From Polytrichum commune (taxonomy: Eukaryota; Streptophyta; Polytrichopsida; Polytrichales; Polytrichaceae), in the NCBI GenBank assembly GCA_950295325.1, contig OX485804.1, positions 27,468,001-27,532,000 on the forward strand: a DNA stretch of 64,000 nucleotides, in the 5' to 3' direction. A program made the translations under genes and the position numbers. Below the pieces are notes generated by a model. It worked only from the letters and a program-made list of their open reading frames with translations, searched no databases and was not told where the DNA came from. Shown here piece after piece: positions 1-11,940 of this stretch. Each line of letters starts with the position of its first letter. Within the stretch, counting starts at the first letter, position 1.

Positions 1-3000
1 AGAAGTCCTGTGTCACCTGACTTCTCTAGACAGAGAACTTTGTCAGGTTACTGCTGGTCTGGATCCTAAACTATCGAGTGGTAGAACTGAAGGTTTAGTG
101 CAATCCTCTGATGGATTCATCACGAGCTTCCTCCAGAAAGAGGGAGTTCCATAGTTCTGGTCATCTGGCATGCCGAAGGCAGACAAGGCCATCGCTGTAC
201 TCTACAATTTTTTGTAACTTTATGGGTATGACGCTACGACATTCTATTGTTGAGTCGCTACCATATGGTAAATGCTGCACACTACACTCAATATGATATT
301 TGATGTCACCAATCCTAATTGTCTTGCTCAATACTGATTGTCAACCGCGGTATAGTGTCATCAACACTAAATGTTAATCCAGTATTATTTGTTATTCCTT
401 GTAAATTTTCGGGGGGATTATAGACTTACATTGTTGCAATTACTGTCAGTTACTAAGTTCTCTTTCATCCAAATTTCAATCATCCATGACAATATTTCAT
501 TACAAGTTGCTGACAAGAGAAAGTAGAGTTTTGGCCCATGGATGAACTCACCTATCATCGATGACGATATTTGTTCACTTATTCATAAGTGGTGTCATCT
601 GAAAAGTTATCATAGCGATATAAAATGCCACATGACACTGAATACCATATTTAGTGTAGTTGTTATTTTTTGCTTCATAACTCATCATATTCGGACACCT
701 GTACTCAAGTGGTATGTGGTTTGTTGTAGCTCCAAGAATGGATACCAAAAATATGTGTCTAAAAGAGATTAGACTGCATGCTCGATTTTTGATAAATATT
801 CTAGGCTCAGTAGTCACCATAACTGGGGAGTGCTATATCGTTACACACCTTAAACTCCGTAGTATCACACCTGTGGCAACCAAAGTGCACGCGATATTGT
901 GGAGTTTTATAGTGTTAACATGGATGTGTGATACTATTGGACTAGTGTAACATGTGACATTTTGGAACAACACAAAGGAGATGCAAGGACAATTTGAATT
1001 CGTTCTCTTGTCACCTACGTTAGTGTGGTCCATTGCACTTGGCCTTCCCTGGCGATGTGGTGGACGCATGCACCAACATTCAACAAAGTGGCATAAGAAG
1101 AAGAAGGAGAAGAAGAAGAAGGAGAGCAAGGTTCCATGTACCGGTCCCGCTCCGTTTTAAAATAAATAAATGGGTGGGCCAGTGAAAAGAGGGTGGTGCC
1201 ATGTGCCCATCCCTCTCACCCAAGGACCGGTACCCCCCATGGATGGGTGTCCCACATTTTGTGTTATGCAAGAACGGGTGCCAAAGGACCAGTGGTCCTA
1301 ATGGTCACAAGAAGGACATGTGCCGGCTCGAAAGCTCCGGTGACCAGATTGGCCGGTCACCTAGGGTACACCCTTCGGTACTAAAGGCCACTTTGTTCTT
1401 CAAGTCCTTTCTTTTGAGGAGTACTCCGAGGGAACGTGTATTTTATGATGTTTTAAAAATCTAGATCTTAACAATAATATATATATATAGACACACACAT
1501 AAGGCAAACAAACCAAAGGAAACACTCATGAAATATTTAAAAGACTATTTTGGTATCATTTAGGTGTTAGAGTTAAGTTTTATTAAAACAAACACATGAT
1601 TATTTCACTTTATGTAGTGGTTACATTGACAATTAGATTATCAATTAGGGGTATAAACTTAAAAAATCTCACGGGTAGATCACTTAGTGCATTTTAAAAA
1701 CGACGTGCGGCATAATATAGAGAGGACTAAAATTATTTGAAATAAAAATTATAAAGGAATTCGAAATAATGAGGGGGCCATTAAATGTAGACAATCCCAT
1801 TATAAGTAAGTTAGATGGACATAAAACGTGGGCCATTATTTTTTTGTAAAATTAATATAGGGGCTGAAGATAAGGATCCTAGAAGGTATGTTTAGTATGG
1901 TATGTAAATGGGTTTAGGATTCACGGGGATGAATGATAATTGGGATTTCCGTCTGTCCAAAATTACTTAAAAGGAATATAGAGTACAAAAAATTGCAGTG
2001 ACTTGGACAATATAAGTAATGAAAGGGTGCAAACAAATGGGCCATTTTTGAAATTTAAGTAATTATAGGGAGGCTTTAATTCAGCCCTTGAAGGTAAATA
2101 GCCCCAAAACAAAAAACCCCCAGCCGCACGTGGTGCACAAAAATGCTCTTAGAGTGATCTACCCGTGAAAAATCTCTATGTATCAGTACATGCAATGTTG
2201 ACAACCACTTGCCTCACTCTAATTACCTAAACAACAATCCGGCAGTGAGTAGGCCATTTACTTACCAAAACCGGGGGCACTTGGGTATAGTCCATTCTCT
2301 TGCATTTAATTTATAAAATTGGTGTAACTTGAAATTTACAATGTAGTCAACATTAATCAAAATTGTCAACATTCTTAGATTAATCATGATTTAAAATTAG
2401 GTTGTCCTGCTATAGCCTTTTACCCAATCTTGGCCAAAGTAATTAGAATATTCATGGATTACGTCAATAAGCTAAACCACATATTGACAATCACATGAGG
2501 AATCTCTCCTCTGTAATAATTCAATTCTTCTACGAGGCAAACCCTAAACCATGTAACAAACCATGTAACAAACCCTAAACCATGTAAATGCATGTTATTT
2601 TTGCAAATCCATTAACGCAAAAATAATGAACTATGTGTTTTACTTTAATTTCATTCTAGACTACCGTTATCTTAATTCTAGTCAATATGTACTAATGATG
2701 GCCCATGTTACGTGTCGGGTTTAATAAAATAAAATTTAATAAAATGAGTGGTTATGGCAAACTCTAGATATTAATGATACGTTGGGACCGACTTTTGGAT
2801 TAAAAAATTCATAAGTTTTCAATTCAAGGAATTAAATAACCAAAAAATTTGTAGCCCTTCTTTTTGCACTGCCTTATACTTCTCTAGTTTTGGTGCAAAA
2901 TCCCCTTAAGTGATCGGTTATGGACGCCTCTACTCTAGTCTGCACAAACTCTTTTTGAAGCTTGACCCCCCCCCCCCCCAAATAAAACACTTTCATTTGG

Positions 3001-4141
3001 GAGGTCTTGAAAGTCCTCTAGACCACTTGAAAGTCTTCGACCATCTGCATTGATTGAATGGGCTCCAACACCTTGGGCACAAACACTTGTTTCTTAGGGT
3101 GGTTCAGGTTGCTCCAATTCCTTGCTCATGTCCCAATCACACCAAACTTTCTGTTCGGTTCCGGCCGTTAAAATTGTTGGGGATTATCTTCAGAAATAGA
3201 TGTTGGCCCAACACTTTTCACACTATTATAGCTGGAGATGCCAACGCATGAGGTGAGATACTAGTCGTTGTGATCAGCCCCTCGTAACTAATGCCAAGCT
3301 CTAGGTATAGCTCGAAAACATTCACAATTTTTTTGTCGAAGCTCACCTGGATTCATCCTTGATAACCGTTGGAAAATTCCTCACCAACCTCAAAAGCCCG
3401 CCTTATCCCTCTTGGATCCGGTTAAATTCAACAACCAACCCTATAACACAGTTACAGTGGCTTCATAACTAGTTGGCACAATGCAACATCAATTAGACTA
3501 TTTCTTCTAGTCATGGACGCGTTTCGTTATACTAGCTACTCCCGTCTTCTGAAATTTGGACCCATTTACTAACCTTTTCCTCCTGGTGATCAAGGATGGA
3601 GTTCTAGACCATCATTGGTTCTCTTGAGTCTCTTGAATGTAGATTTCATGACCTTAACTATCTTGAAGTTGATCATATTTTTTGAATTCATCATGTACTT
3701 GAGGGCATCATCACTAAGCTTTGTAGAAGACCATTAACCCTATGTAATTTTATCAATTTAAAACAAATTTAGATAGTCACTTGTTCAATATCACCTACTT
3801 GCACACCACTTGCACCATCTTCTAAAATATGTAGCCTTTTCTTAGAATTTATTTTGTCATCATAAAATGCTCGGCTTTGTAAATTAACATGTTTTTAGAA
3901 TATCTACGATTTTTTTCTTCACAAAATTTAAAGTGAATATATGAAATTGAATCACTTTCACTTAACACTAGGTAGGGATGAGGATCTGTCCACTTTATAG
4001 TAATTACACCTATTTACTGTCACTTACTAAGTCATTTCTCGTCCAAAAATTTAATCGTCCATGACAAATTTTTTAATATAAAAATGTTGGGATGTAGAAA
4101 ATACCAAGCCTTGTTACTTTAATCAACATTTGAATGAACTA
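1..4141. other. Gene-poor flank with dispersed repeats
   Basis: I see no supportable gene in this AT-rich stretch. The short open frames lack family signatures and splice-compatible partners. It holds a GAA-type microsatellite around 1096-1126, a run of 14 C at 2966-2979, telomere-like CCCTAAA motifs near 2545-2585 and one copy of a dispersed repeat at about 425-660 (listed separately). Confidence 0.6.
425..660. repeat. Dispersed repeat family A, copy 1
   Basis: This stretch resembles 4005-4140 plus 4550-4650. Shared blocks include a 'tactaagt' segment followed by 'catccatgac' or 'cgtccatgac', then 'gaaaagtta' and 'aatgcca' blocks, and a shared end reading 'atatttagtgtag'. The second copy is split by a MITE. 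The family is probably an old non-coding transposon; I did not find terminal repeats for it. Confidence 0.5.
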
Positions 4142-4650
4142 AGGTAGGGGTGGCTATTTCCGTCCAAATTTCAGATGTGCCTAGTTGGGATGTTGAAACT
4201 ATTTTTTTATAAATTTTGAGCGCTCCGCAAAGCTGGTGCAAGAGCAACTATGAAAAAATCAAAAATTTCCGGCATGTTTATGATTTCCTACAAAATTTTA
4301 AAGGAAACCTTGTAGAGTGACCAACACTCGCACATAAGGTACGTGGTATATCCACAGGGTGGATTTCTAAAACCGACCGCTGGCAGCATTAAACCGACCG
4401 TTGGTAGCCAATGAAATGCTGGCAGCGCTGTGAACGGTAAAAGCACTTTGATAGGTGCTTTTGTAAACCCAGGTAAAAGCACCTTAAAAGGTGCTTCCGA
4501 CATAGGGGTCGACTTTAGGACCCGCACGGAAATTGCCACCCCTACCTTAGTCTAAGTTGGTTAAAGAAATTCATAAAGTGTCATGTGAAAAGTTACCAAG
4601 TGACATTAAATGCCATATGGCAATTAATGCAATATTTAGTGTAGGGGAAA
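4005..4650. repeat. Dispersed repeat family A, copy 2 (split by a MITE)
   Basis: Diverged second copy of the repeat at about 425-660. It is interrupted by the TIR element at 4142-4547; similarity resumes after the insertion near 4550. The nesting gives a relative age: the repeat is older than the MITE. Confidence 0.5.
4142..4547. mobile_element. MITE with ~25-bp terminal inverted repeats
   Basis: Left end AGGTAGGGGTGGCTATTTCC is matched in inverse by the right end, which reads GGAAATTGCCACCCCTACCT. It is flanked on both sides by TA, which could be a 2-bp target duplication as in Tc1/mariner elements, but two bases are weak evidence. The interior carries repeated 'aaagcacctt' and 'ggtgctttt' blocks and no convincing ORF. 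The terminal motif and an internal 'aatttcagat' block match the larger element at 42605-45008, so the two are probably one family. Confidence 0.7.
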
Positions 4651-5781
4651 CACTTAAAAGCAAAGCATGACTTTCCACCAACAAAGCTACAAGTACCCAA
4701 AGGCTCCATAAGGTGGGAGCGCTTGTTGTGAACACCTTGAGCAATATGGTCTGTTACCTAACTCGAGCAAATTAGTCAATAGTTTATTTGGAATAGCTAT
4801 TACACTTCCACCACAAGGACATTCAGATCACATGAATCATAAACTTACCTGATTTATGTAAACATATTCAAAGTCACAAACCTTTCAACAAATGAGTAGC
4901 ACTTTCAGTCCTAAGAATAATATAATTAATGTTCATATTGATATATGTGGTTGCCCACTTTGGAGAAAAAGTAGGTGTTGGAATTGTTGCTAGTGTCTGA
5001 ATTAGACGCTTCTGCCTTAGTTCAATCACATTTCTCAAAGAAGATTGCTTTGAGTTATATGGTGCATTGAAGCCACCCTTTACCAAGGCATGTTGGCATA
5101 CGAGTGACTTATTATCTATATATCATCACTTGAAACTGCAGGAACATTCTCAAGAATCAGTCACATTCTAAGATCATTCCAGAACGTTCAAATCCAACAA
5201 CTTCTTCAGCATGTGGAATACAATCTAACACTACATTACACTCAAGTATTTTCCTGATTCTAGTACACAAGAAACTGAGATTCAGAAGAAATGATTAAAA
5301 AATGGGAACACATTCGACAGGGAACTTCAGCACACGTACCTATCTTTACATAACCTCTTTGATTGTCAGAAAGTATTCGTTGATGAATTTGACCAAGGCA
5401 TCTCAAGTTTCAGTCTGGCGTTACAACATGTCCTAAGTATTACCTAATCCTGATCTCCCACAATTCCTTCATAGAACATGAGAGATTATCACAGTGCTTA
5501 ACCAATTCCCTCCATCCATGTTCGAGGTCACTCTTCCTGTATGATCTAAACGCACCTTTACAGGCACCTAGTCAGCATGCTGGTTGAAGATTCAAACTCA
5601 ATAATGCCAACCTATCAATCAGTGGAGCAACCCCTAGGAACTTAAGACATCTGAGAACCTATCAATAAATACACTATACAGTACAAATCCATGATCATAA
5701 TCGGTATGCACATGGATCATCCTTCCGATTGGGGTTCATTGTTATTCACATTGAAGGAGCTCATATTTGGATTCTACCTAT
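4651..5781. other. 3' flank of the CYPRO4-like gene
   Basis: No coding evidence on either strand. On the minus strand this lies directly downstream of the CYPRO4-like stop codon, so part of it is expected to be its 3' UTR. Confidence 0.4.
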
Positions 5782-8375
5782 TTATTGAGAATCATTATCA
5801 TTGACATTAAAGGAGCTGATGTTTGTGGACGTTGCCACGACCAAAGGAGCCTCAAATCCATAGGAGCTCGACTGCCCTTCATGCATGAATCGGCTCTCCA
5901 CGATGGATTCCTCTTTTGGCACCACCTTGTAGCAGTAACAGCTTTTAAGACCTTTCTCATGTTTGTAGCATTCGTGATCACTTTGCTTCACGCGCCGGAA
6001 ATTCCAGATGACAGTGAAGTTGCCCACCGTCACCACAAGATTTCGCTCCAGCTGCCCACTCTCCGTCACCTGTAACAACCATCACACAAATCCTTCAGTC
6101 ATGTGTCATTAAAGTACATGGGCCTACAACGATTACTTTTTGGAGGTTTCACCTCTACTTATATGCAGTAAATTTCGGATAGTAAACCTAGTCACTTAGA
6201 GAATCTTGTACGAATCCAATGCCATATGAATGAGATTGCAGTGGCATGCTTTCGATCTTAGGTGAATTTCCAAAGAGCAGATATGCCAAAGTTAAAGTAG
6301 ATAGTGTTGAGGGACTGTTGAGCATTGCAAATTTTTGGCTATCGCAACCGATGAGCCATTGTCTTGATCCTTAAAATCGTATTAAAGGTTTTTGTTTTAG
6401 GAGAATATCAAACCCTTCAGACCCACAAGTAGGTACCTATTTCAATAAGTCGGTGTTAGAATCAAGACAGGTCTAGGTTATACTAAATGAAGAAAACTTA
6501 TACAATGCCAATCTGGTAAGTAAGCAAGAAAGGCACGCACGCACAGAGAGAAAGACAACAATCCAGTTCTCAAACTTCAACCGGCAATCTACGTGATTCA
6601 TCGATCACAATTGCTAACCAAACGGATGACATGTGTCCCAATCCGATTCAACTGCCAAAAGTGTCTGGAGTTGGTAGTGGCAAACTTACGCAATGTCAAT
6701 TTGAAAAGCGAGAGATAGAGAGATAGAAAAAAACACTTACCCAAGAGAATTGGCCCCCATGGAATTTGTGTCCCTTTCCAGCATTGTGTGCATCGACAGG
6801 GTTGAGCTTCAAGAGCCTAGGCGCGGCAATTTTACCACCCATCCGCCCATGGAACCCCGTCTTAGTAACGCCATCCTTATCTTTGAACATGGTGCTGATG
6901 AGGATCATGTAGGTGTCAGTGGTGGCCAGGATCCATTTACCATCATAAGTGACATCCACATGGGTGATGGGGGACCCTAATCCCGGGAACGCAGTTTTAG
7001 CCTGTCGCATGGAAGAAGTTCCATACAACCTCACCTTCCCATCCTTGGAACCCACCACCACACCACCATCTCCAGTACTCGCAAAGCACTGGAAATTGGT
7101 ACCTCTCGCAAATTGATGCCCCTCACTCCACCCCAACACGGGGCTGGACAAATCCTGCACAACACCATGGCGATCCCGCATGTCCCATCGCACAAGGCGG
7201 TTATTATCCAACCCCAAAAAAGTGCTGGAGTTTGTATCCAGCTGCGAGGATTTCGTGTCATTTGTCACATCCAGCATGGTAATTGGAGTCCCATCCTTTT
7301 CGAATTTCCACTCTGCAACAGTCTTCCCCGTGTACAAATCGAGCTGGCTAACCCCACCAGCATGTGGGTCGCCTTGATCCTCTGGGCTTAATAGCATCAT
7401 TTGTCGTTCCCCACGAATGAGCATTCCCTTCTTCGGGGTTTGATACGGGGAGGATTTTTTACTGCTCAATGTGAGAGTTATCCCTTTATTATGCACACCT
7501 TCAGAGAGATTCGACAATACATCAATCCCTGTGTTTCCAACTAAAAAACTGTTATCAAGAGCTCCCATGGTGAGGGATTGCACTCCACCTTTAGCTTGCT
7601 CACGGTAAGTTTCTCGAAGAGCTCTCTGCTTGTCATCAAACGCATCTTCCGCATCTTCCCAAATGGATTCATCTTCTCCTTCCCCTTTCGCCCAGACAAC
7701 AAAATCCTTTCCAAAGATTTTGATCTTATTCTCCTCGGTTGGAGGCAACCCGTATGTATTCTCGAACATGTGATTCTGAAACTCATCCACGAAACTGCGG
7801 TAATCAGCCGAGTTCATAAACTTCATAGCCCAGACTCCCTTCCACACAAAGTCCACACGGAGTTGGTCATCGAAGAACTTCATCTGCAAAGAGTCATCCA
7901 CTCGTGCACTGAACTTGCCCCCAACGAGAAGTAACCAGTAACGGAAATTTTTCTTCATGTTAACCCTATAGGTATCGTCGTCATCGTCTTCATCGTCGTC
8001 TTGCTCTCGAACAAATTCCCAACCGATTTGCTTCTCCACGGGATGCCATTTGGCGGTTTGCGTGCTGCCCCCGATGTGTTGGTAGAGCTTAACCCTCTGT
8101 AGTGTCTGCGAGCTAGGCTGGAGTGACAGACCGCCTAATTTCGCCCCCAAGGCATCCGCATTGGCTTTGGAAGTTGCGGTTGAGGTCTCCCCCTTTGCCT
8201 TGTGTGCTGGTTTGCCAAGTACTCCTCCCCCGGTTCCTGCGCCCCCGCTTGTGGAGTGGAAACTGTCGTTTGAACTTTCTTGCGAAGTCGATGTTTCCGA
8301 TTCTGATTCGGACTCCGAGCCTGTCTCTGAGTCCGTGTCATGTAATCGACCCTCGCGGCTCTGCGCGGTTCCCAT
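5782..8375 (-). CDS. CYPRO4: CYPRO4/DEM-like, Vid27-family protein (2 exons)
   Basis: Exon 1 is 8375-6741 (545 codons, phase 0) and exon 2 is 6069-5782 (95 codons plus stop), giving 640 residues, the usual size of plant CYPRO4/DEM proteins. The intron is GTAAGT...TTACAG. The N-terminus MGTAQS fits an N-myristoylation signal. Residues 10-45 are Ser/Glu/Asp-rich and an acidic run lies near 126-134. A PH-like Vid27 segment follows, then a C-terminal WD40/propeller-like Vid27 domain. Exon 2 carries the conserved stretch with '[17 protein letters not shown]' and 'SCYCYK'. Tomato DEM is known to be needed for embryo and meristem organisation; the molecular role of the family is not settled. No disruption is visible. 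Three tandem ~330-bp repeats lie just upstream. Confidence in the family is high. Confidence 0.95.
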
Positions 8376-8409
8376 CGTCGAAACTCAACCGAACTACAGA
8401 TTCTCCGAG

Positions 8410-9400
8410 CTGCATATACAGAACGAGACGAAGTGACACAAGATTAGTGTGCATGCATTTCAGGGTGACCTCTAAAATTCCTCGGGAATTCCTCGAAAAC
8501 CAACTTAGTGTAGGTACTTCTTTGTCTAAAATTTCTGACACAAAACTAGTGCGCGAATCAAATTTTGCTTCTCAAGCCGAAAAATACTAGTTGCTGTGGA
8601 TAACTTCAGTCAACATCTGCTCCCTTTCGTACATGTTAACCAAAGAAAAGCAGGTTCCCTAGAGCCGCTGTATGCAATTCGTTCTATATTTTCTTGAAAC
8701 GAAGAAATTACAAGATGCGAGTACAATCTAAAGACCTCAAAGAATAATATCAAGCAGCAGAACGGAACGAACTCATACTAAATTAGTATTCATACATTCC
8801 AGTGTAACCTCGAAATTTCCTCGAAACGGCCAATTTGGTGTAGGTACTTATTTCACTAATCTCTGATACTAAAGTAGACTTGCGCAAATGAAGATTTTCT
8901 TCTCAAGTCGAAATGCTAGTTGCTGTACACAAAATATAGCCGTCTTCTTCTTTTCGTCGAATTTGAACTAAAGAAAGACAGGGGCGTTAGAGTCGCTACG
9001 CGCAGATGGCTCTCTGTTTTGTTAGTAAATAGAAATTTCAAAGTTCGCTTACAATCTAGAGACTTCGAAGGAAAAAAATCAAGCCACAGAACGAAATGAA
9101 CTCACACAACGTTAGTACCCATGCATTCCAGTGTAACTTCGAAATTTCCTCCAAACACACCAACTTACTGTAGGTGCTTCTTACTCTAAATACCCTGACA
9201 CTAAACTATTGCTCGATACGAGATTTGATTCTCAAGTCAAGAATACTAGTTGCTGTACGTAAAGTTCAGTCGTCTTCTTCCTTTCGTCAAATTTTAACTC
9301 AAGAAAAACAGGTTCCCTAAAGTTGCTGTACGCAGTTAGCTCTACAGTTTCTTGAAACTAAGAAATTTACAAGGTGCGAGTACAATCTAAAGACCTCGAA
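8410..9400. repeat. Three tandem ~330-bp repeats upstream of CYPRO4
   Basis: Three diverged head-to-tail copies. The landmark 'ctagttgctg' recurs at 8587, 8916 and 9246, spacing 329 and 330 bp. Further shared blocks are 'cattccagtgtaac', 'cctcgaaa' and 'agtacaatctaaagacctc'. The array starts about 35 bp upstream of the CYPRO4 start codon, so it covers the likely 5' UTR and promoter. I see no coding potential in it. Confidence 0.8.
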
Positions 9401-10014
9401 GAAAACGGCCACCACTCCAAGAACCCGCAATCAAGTATAGTACGCAGAAACGGCATCGGAGCACTTACCAGGTTGAAGAGCGCACAAAAATTCCTTAAAC
9501 CGAATCAAGACCTCGCAACCAAAACTGGACTACAAGTCACAGTGAAAGACGACTTGAAGGTTTCTTGACTCCGATTCTTCACCAAATTTTCTCGCAATTG
9601 GACTAAAATGGAAGGTTGCAAGCCAGTGAACTTCCTTAATTTATAGATTTCCACCGACCGTCACGGAATCAATCCTCCGAACCCAAAACGAATGTGCAGC
9701 GGGGGTTATAAACGAGGGGAAGGAAGGCGGAACCACGACTCCTTCAAGGTAGGAAGCGGAGGGCGAGGTCAGGGTGCTTACGTGGCATAATGACGTGCTC
9801 TGCAAGCTTCCACATGTCACCGACACGGTGTCCGCCGTGGAATAATTGCGTGAGCTGGACCTGAAATGTGCTGAGGTGCAGAGAGAGGCTCCCCAGATAG
9901 CCTGGAGTTCACGCAGGGACGACAATTTTTTACTTGTCTTTTGAGGGCTAAGGTAGAGTGGGTCTTAAATGGTTACTTTTTTCCTAACTAGCCCACCTCT
10001 CCTACGAGATATAT

Positions 10015-10215
10015 TAAAATGTGTGATTAGTGCGAGATGGTTAGCACATCCAAATCGTGCCGGACCTACCTATTTGTCTCGTGAATTTTGGGGTTCATGT
10101 GAATATTTTATTCAATATCAAAGTGAAGATTCTCGTGCTCATTCAATGGTCATACATGCCCCTCCAAATTATGTTCTCTATTGAGTTTAGAATGGTTAGA
10201 GTATTTTGAGCAAGT
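10015..10215. repeat. Dispersed repeat family B, copy 1
   Basis: Shares the order of blocks 'gattagtgcgagatggttag', 'ttttggggttcatgtgaata', then an 'attcaatatcaaa' stretch and 'gagtttagaatggtta' with 11748-11940 and, partly, with 41730-41850. Non-coding, with no terminal repeats found. Probably fragments of one old element. Confidence 0.5.
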
Positions 10216-11747
10216 AATCCAATCTTTTTGGAACGCATGATTCTTTTTGATGTCCATTCTTAGATCCACACATAACCACATAACCACATGTCACTCAAAT
10301 CTCTATGTTTGATTAAGTCCACTGTTCGATTGATGTCCATCTATCTCAAGGTATGTGGGCACACTTTTTTTATTGGACACCTATTATTTGAGTGGCATAA
10401 TATGACAAGACTAGTTTGTGGTCAAGAACGCCCCCCCCCCCCCCAAAAAAAAAAACATGTGGTATGATGCGATTCGACTATGTGTGTGAAACATAGACAC
10501 TGTTAAGTTTAGTTGTCAACACAACTAGGATAGTCTATATGATCATGGGAAGAGAAAGAGAACCCTAACTTTGACCCCCAATGACTTATGCATTTCAACT
10601 CCGATTTCAAAGCTTGAAGTCGTAATATGCACGATTTGCAATTGTTAAGCGGATGAGACCTTAATTTCTTAATTCGATCCAACAGTCAAAAATGCTTTCA
10701 GAGTAGGAAGTGGCCCTCAGAACATACATGTGTACACTGGAACTAGTGTATGTGCTCAAAATAGGAAACCGGCCTAGGTTCCATAGTTAACATCACACAA
10801 CTAGCTAGATTGGTCAATTTGATTGTGTACAGAGAACCTCCGGGATATTCTTTTCAATATCTCCTACGTATTACATTTCAGCCCTAACTTTTGAGGCTTG
10901 AAAGGGGCAATCCACGTGATTCACAACTGCTGCTCCGATGAAGCAATCTTTGATCCGATCCAATGACCAAAATTATTTGTGGAGCCACGCATTCGAAATG
11001 CCCACAACATGGCCACATGCCTTGAAGCTCATTGTGCGTTTATAGTACGCACCACCATTTGACAAATTTGTGTGAAATCGTGTAGCCGGGCGCAAGGTGG
11101 TTTTGGATTGTGAGCCGATGACGATAAGGGCTAGAGACCGGAATATCATGCATTGCTTCCTCTATCGATGAGGTTCTTGAAGCCATCAAAGGTTGGATAA
11201 TATGCTCTATAAAGTGTATGATATATATATGTTCGTGTTGTGCTTTGTAAAACATCATATCCTTGGCAAAGAGTTGTGACACTTACACAAACTCTAAATC
11301 AATCACGTAGTCCCCGGGGCAATTTAGGCAAATCGTTGTCAGGTGATTCATTTATTCTCAAGAATTCAATTCAATATACGGACTATTCACTAGATTCTCG
11401 TTTTTCTTTATCAAAATGGGATTTATATATATATATATTTTTACGACAACTTATTTCAAAATTGTCCATAAATCCCCAAGTACTATAATGAAGGCCGAAA
11501 TCGTCAAATTAAGTACGGTATGTTGTCTACACTAACTGAAATTGAAGGTGTTGTGTAAACAATTGCCTGTACAATTTGTGACTGTAGTTATGTGGAAGTG
11601 TAGCACTTGAGCAAGATGGATTGGATTCTGAGCCCTTGGAAGTTTAAAAAGATTTAGAGGACAAGGGTGGCCATTTAGAACTTGGCATACATTAAGTGGG
11701 CCTCAAGATTAGCTCTTAATCCACTTCTAGTAGGACATGAAACACAT

Positions 11748-11940
11748 AATTAGTGAGGTTATTAGCAAACCCCATTGTGCTCGTACCCATTTTCCTCATA
11801 ATTTCCGGAGCTCATATGAGTATTTGTTTCATTGGCAAAATGAATACTCTCTTTCTTATTGAGTGACCCCATATATATATATTCCTAATTATGTTTACTA
11901 ATAGAGCTTAAAATGGTTAACAAATTTCGAGCATGCAAGC
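11748..11940. repeat. Dispersed repeat family B, copy 2
   Basis: Diverged copy of 10015-10215 with the same block order, including 'tttccggagctcatatgagt', 'tcattggcaaaatga' and 'gagcttaaaatggtta'. Confidence 0.5.

Noticed and set aside
8123-8590. 155-codon plus frame
   Set aside because: Lies opposite the first exon of the well-supported CYPRO4-like gene and has no independent signature.
9641-9925. 94-codon minus frame upstream of CYPRO4
   Set aside because: Low-complexity Ser-rich translation in a GC-richer promoter-like region; no family signature and no splice link.
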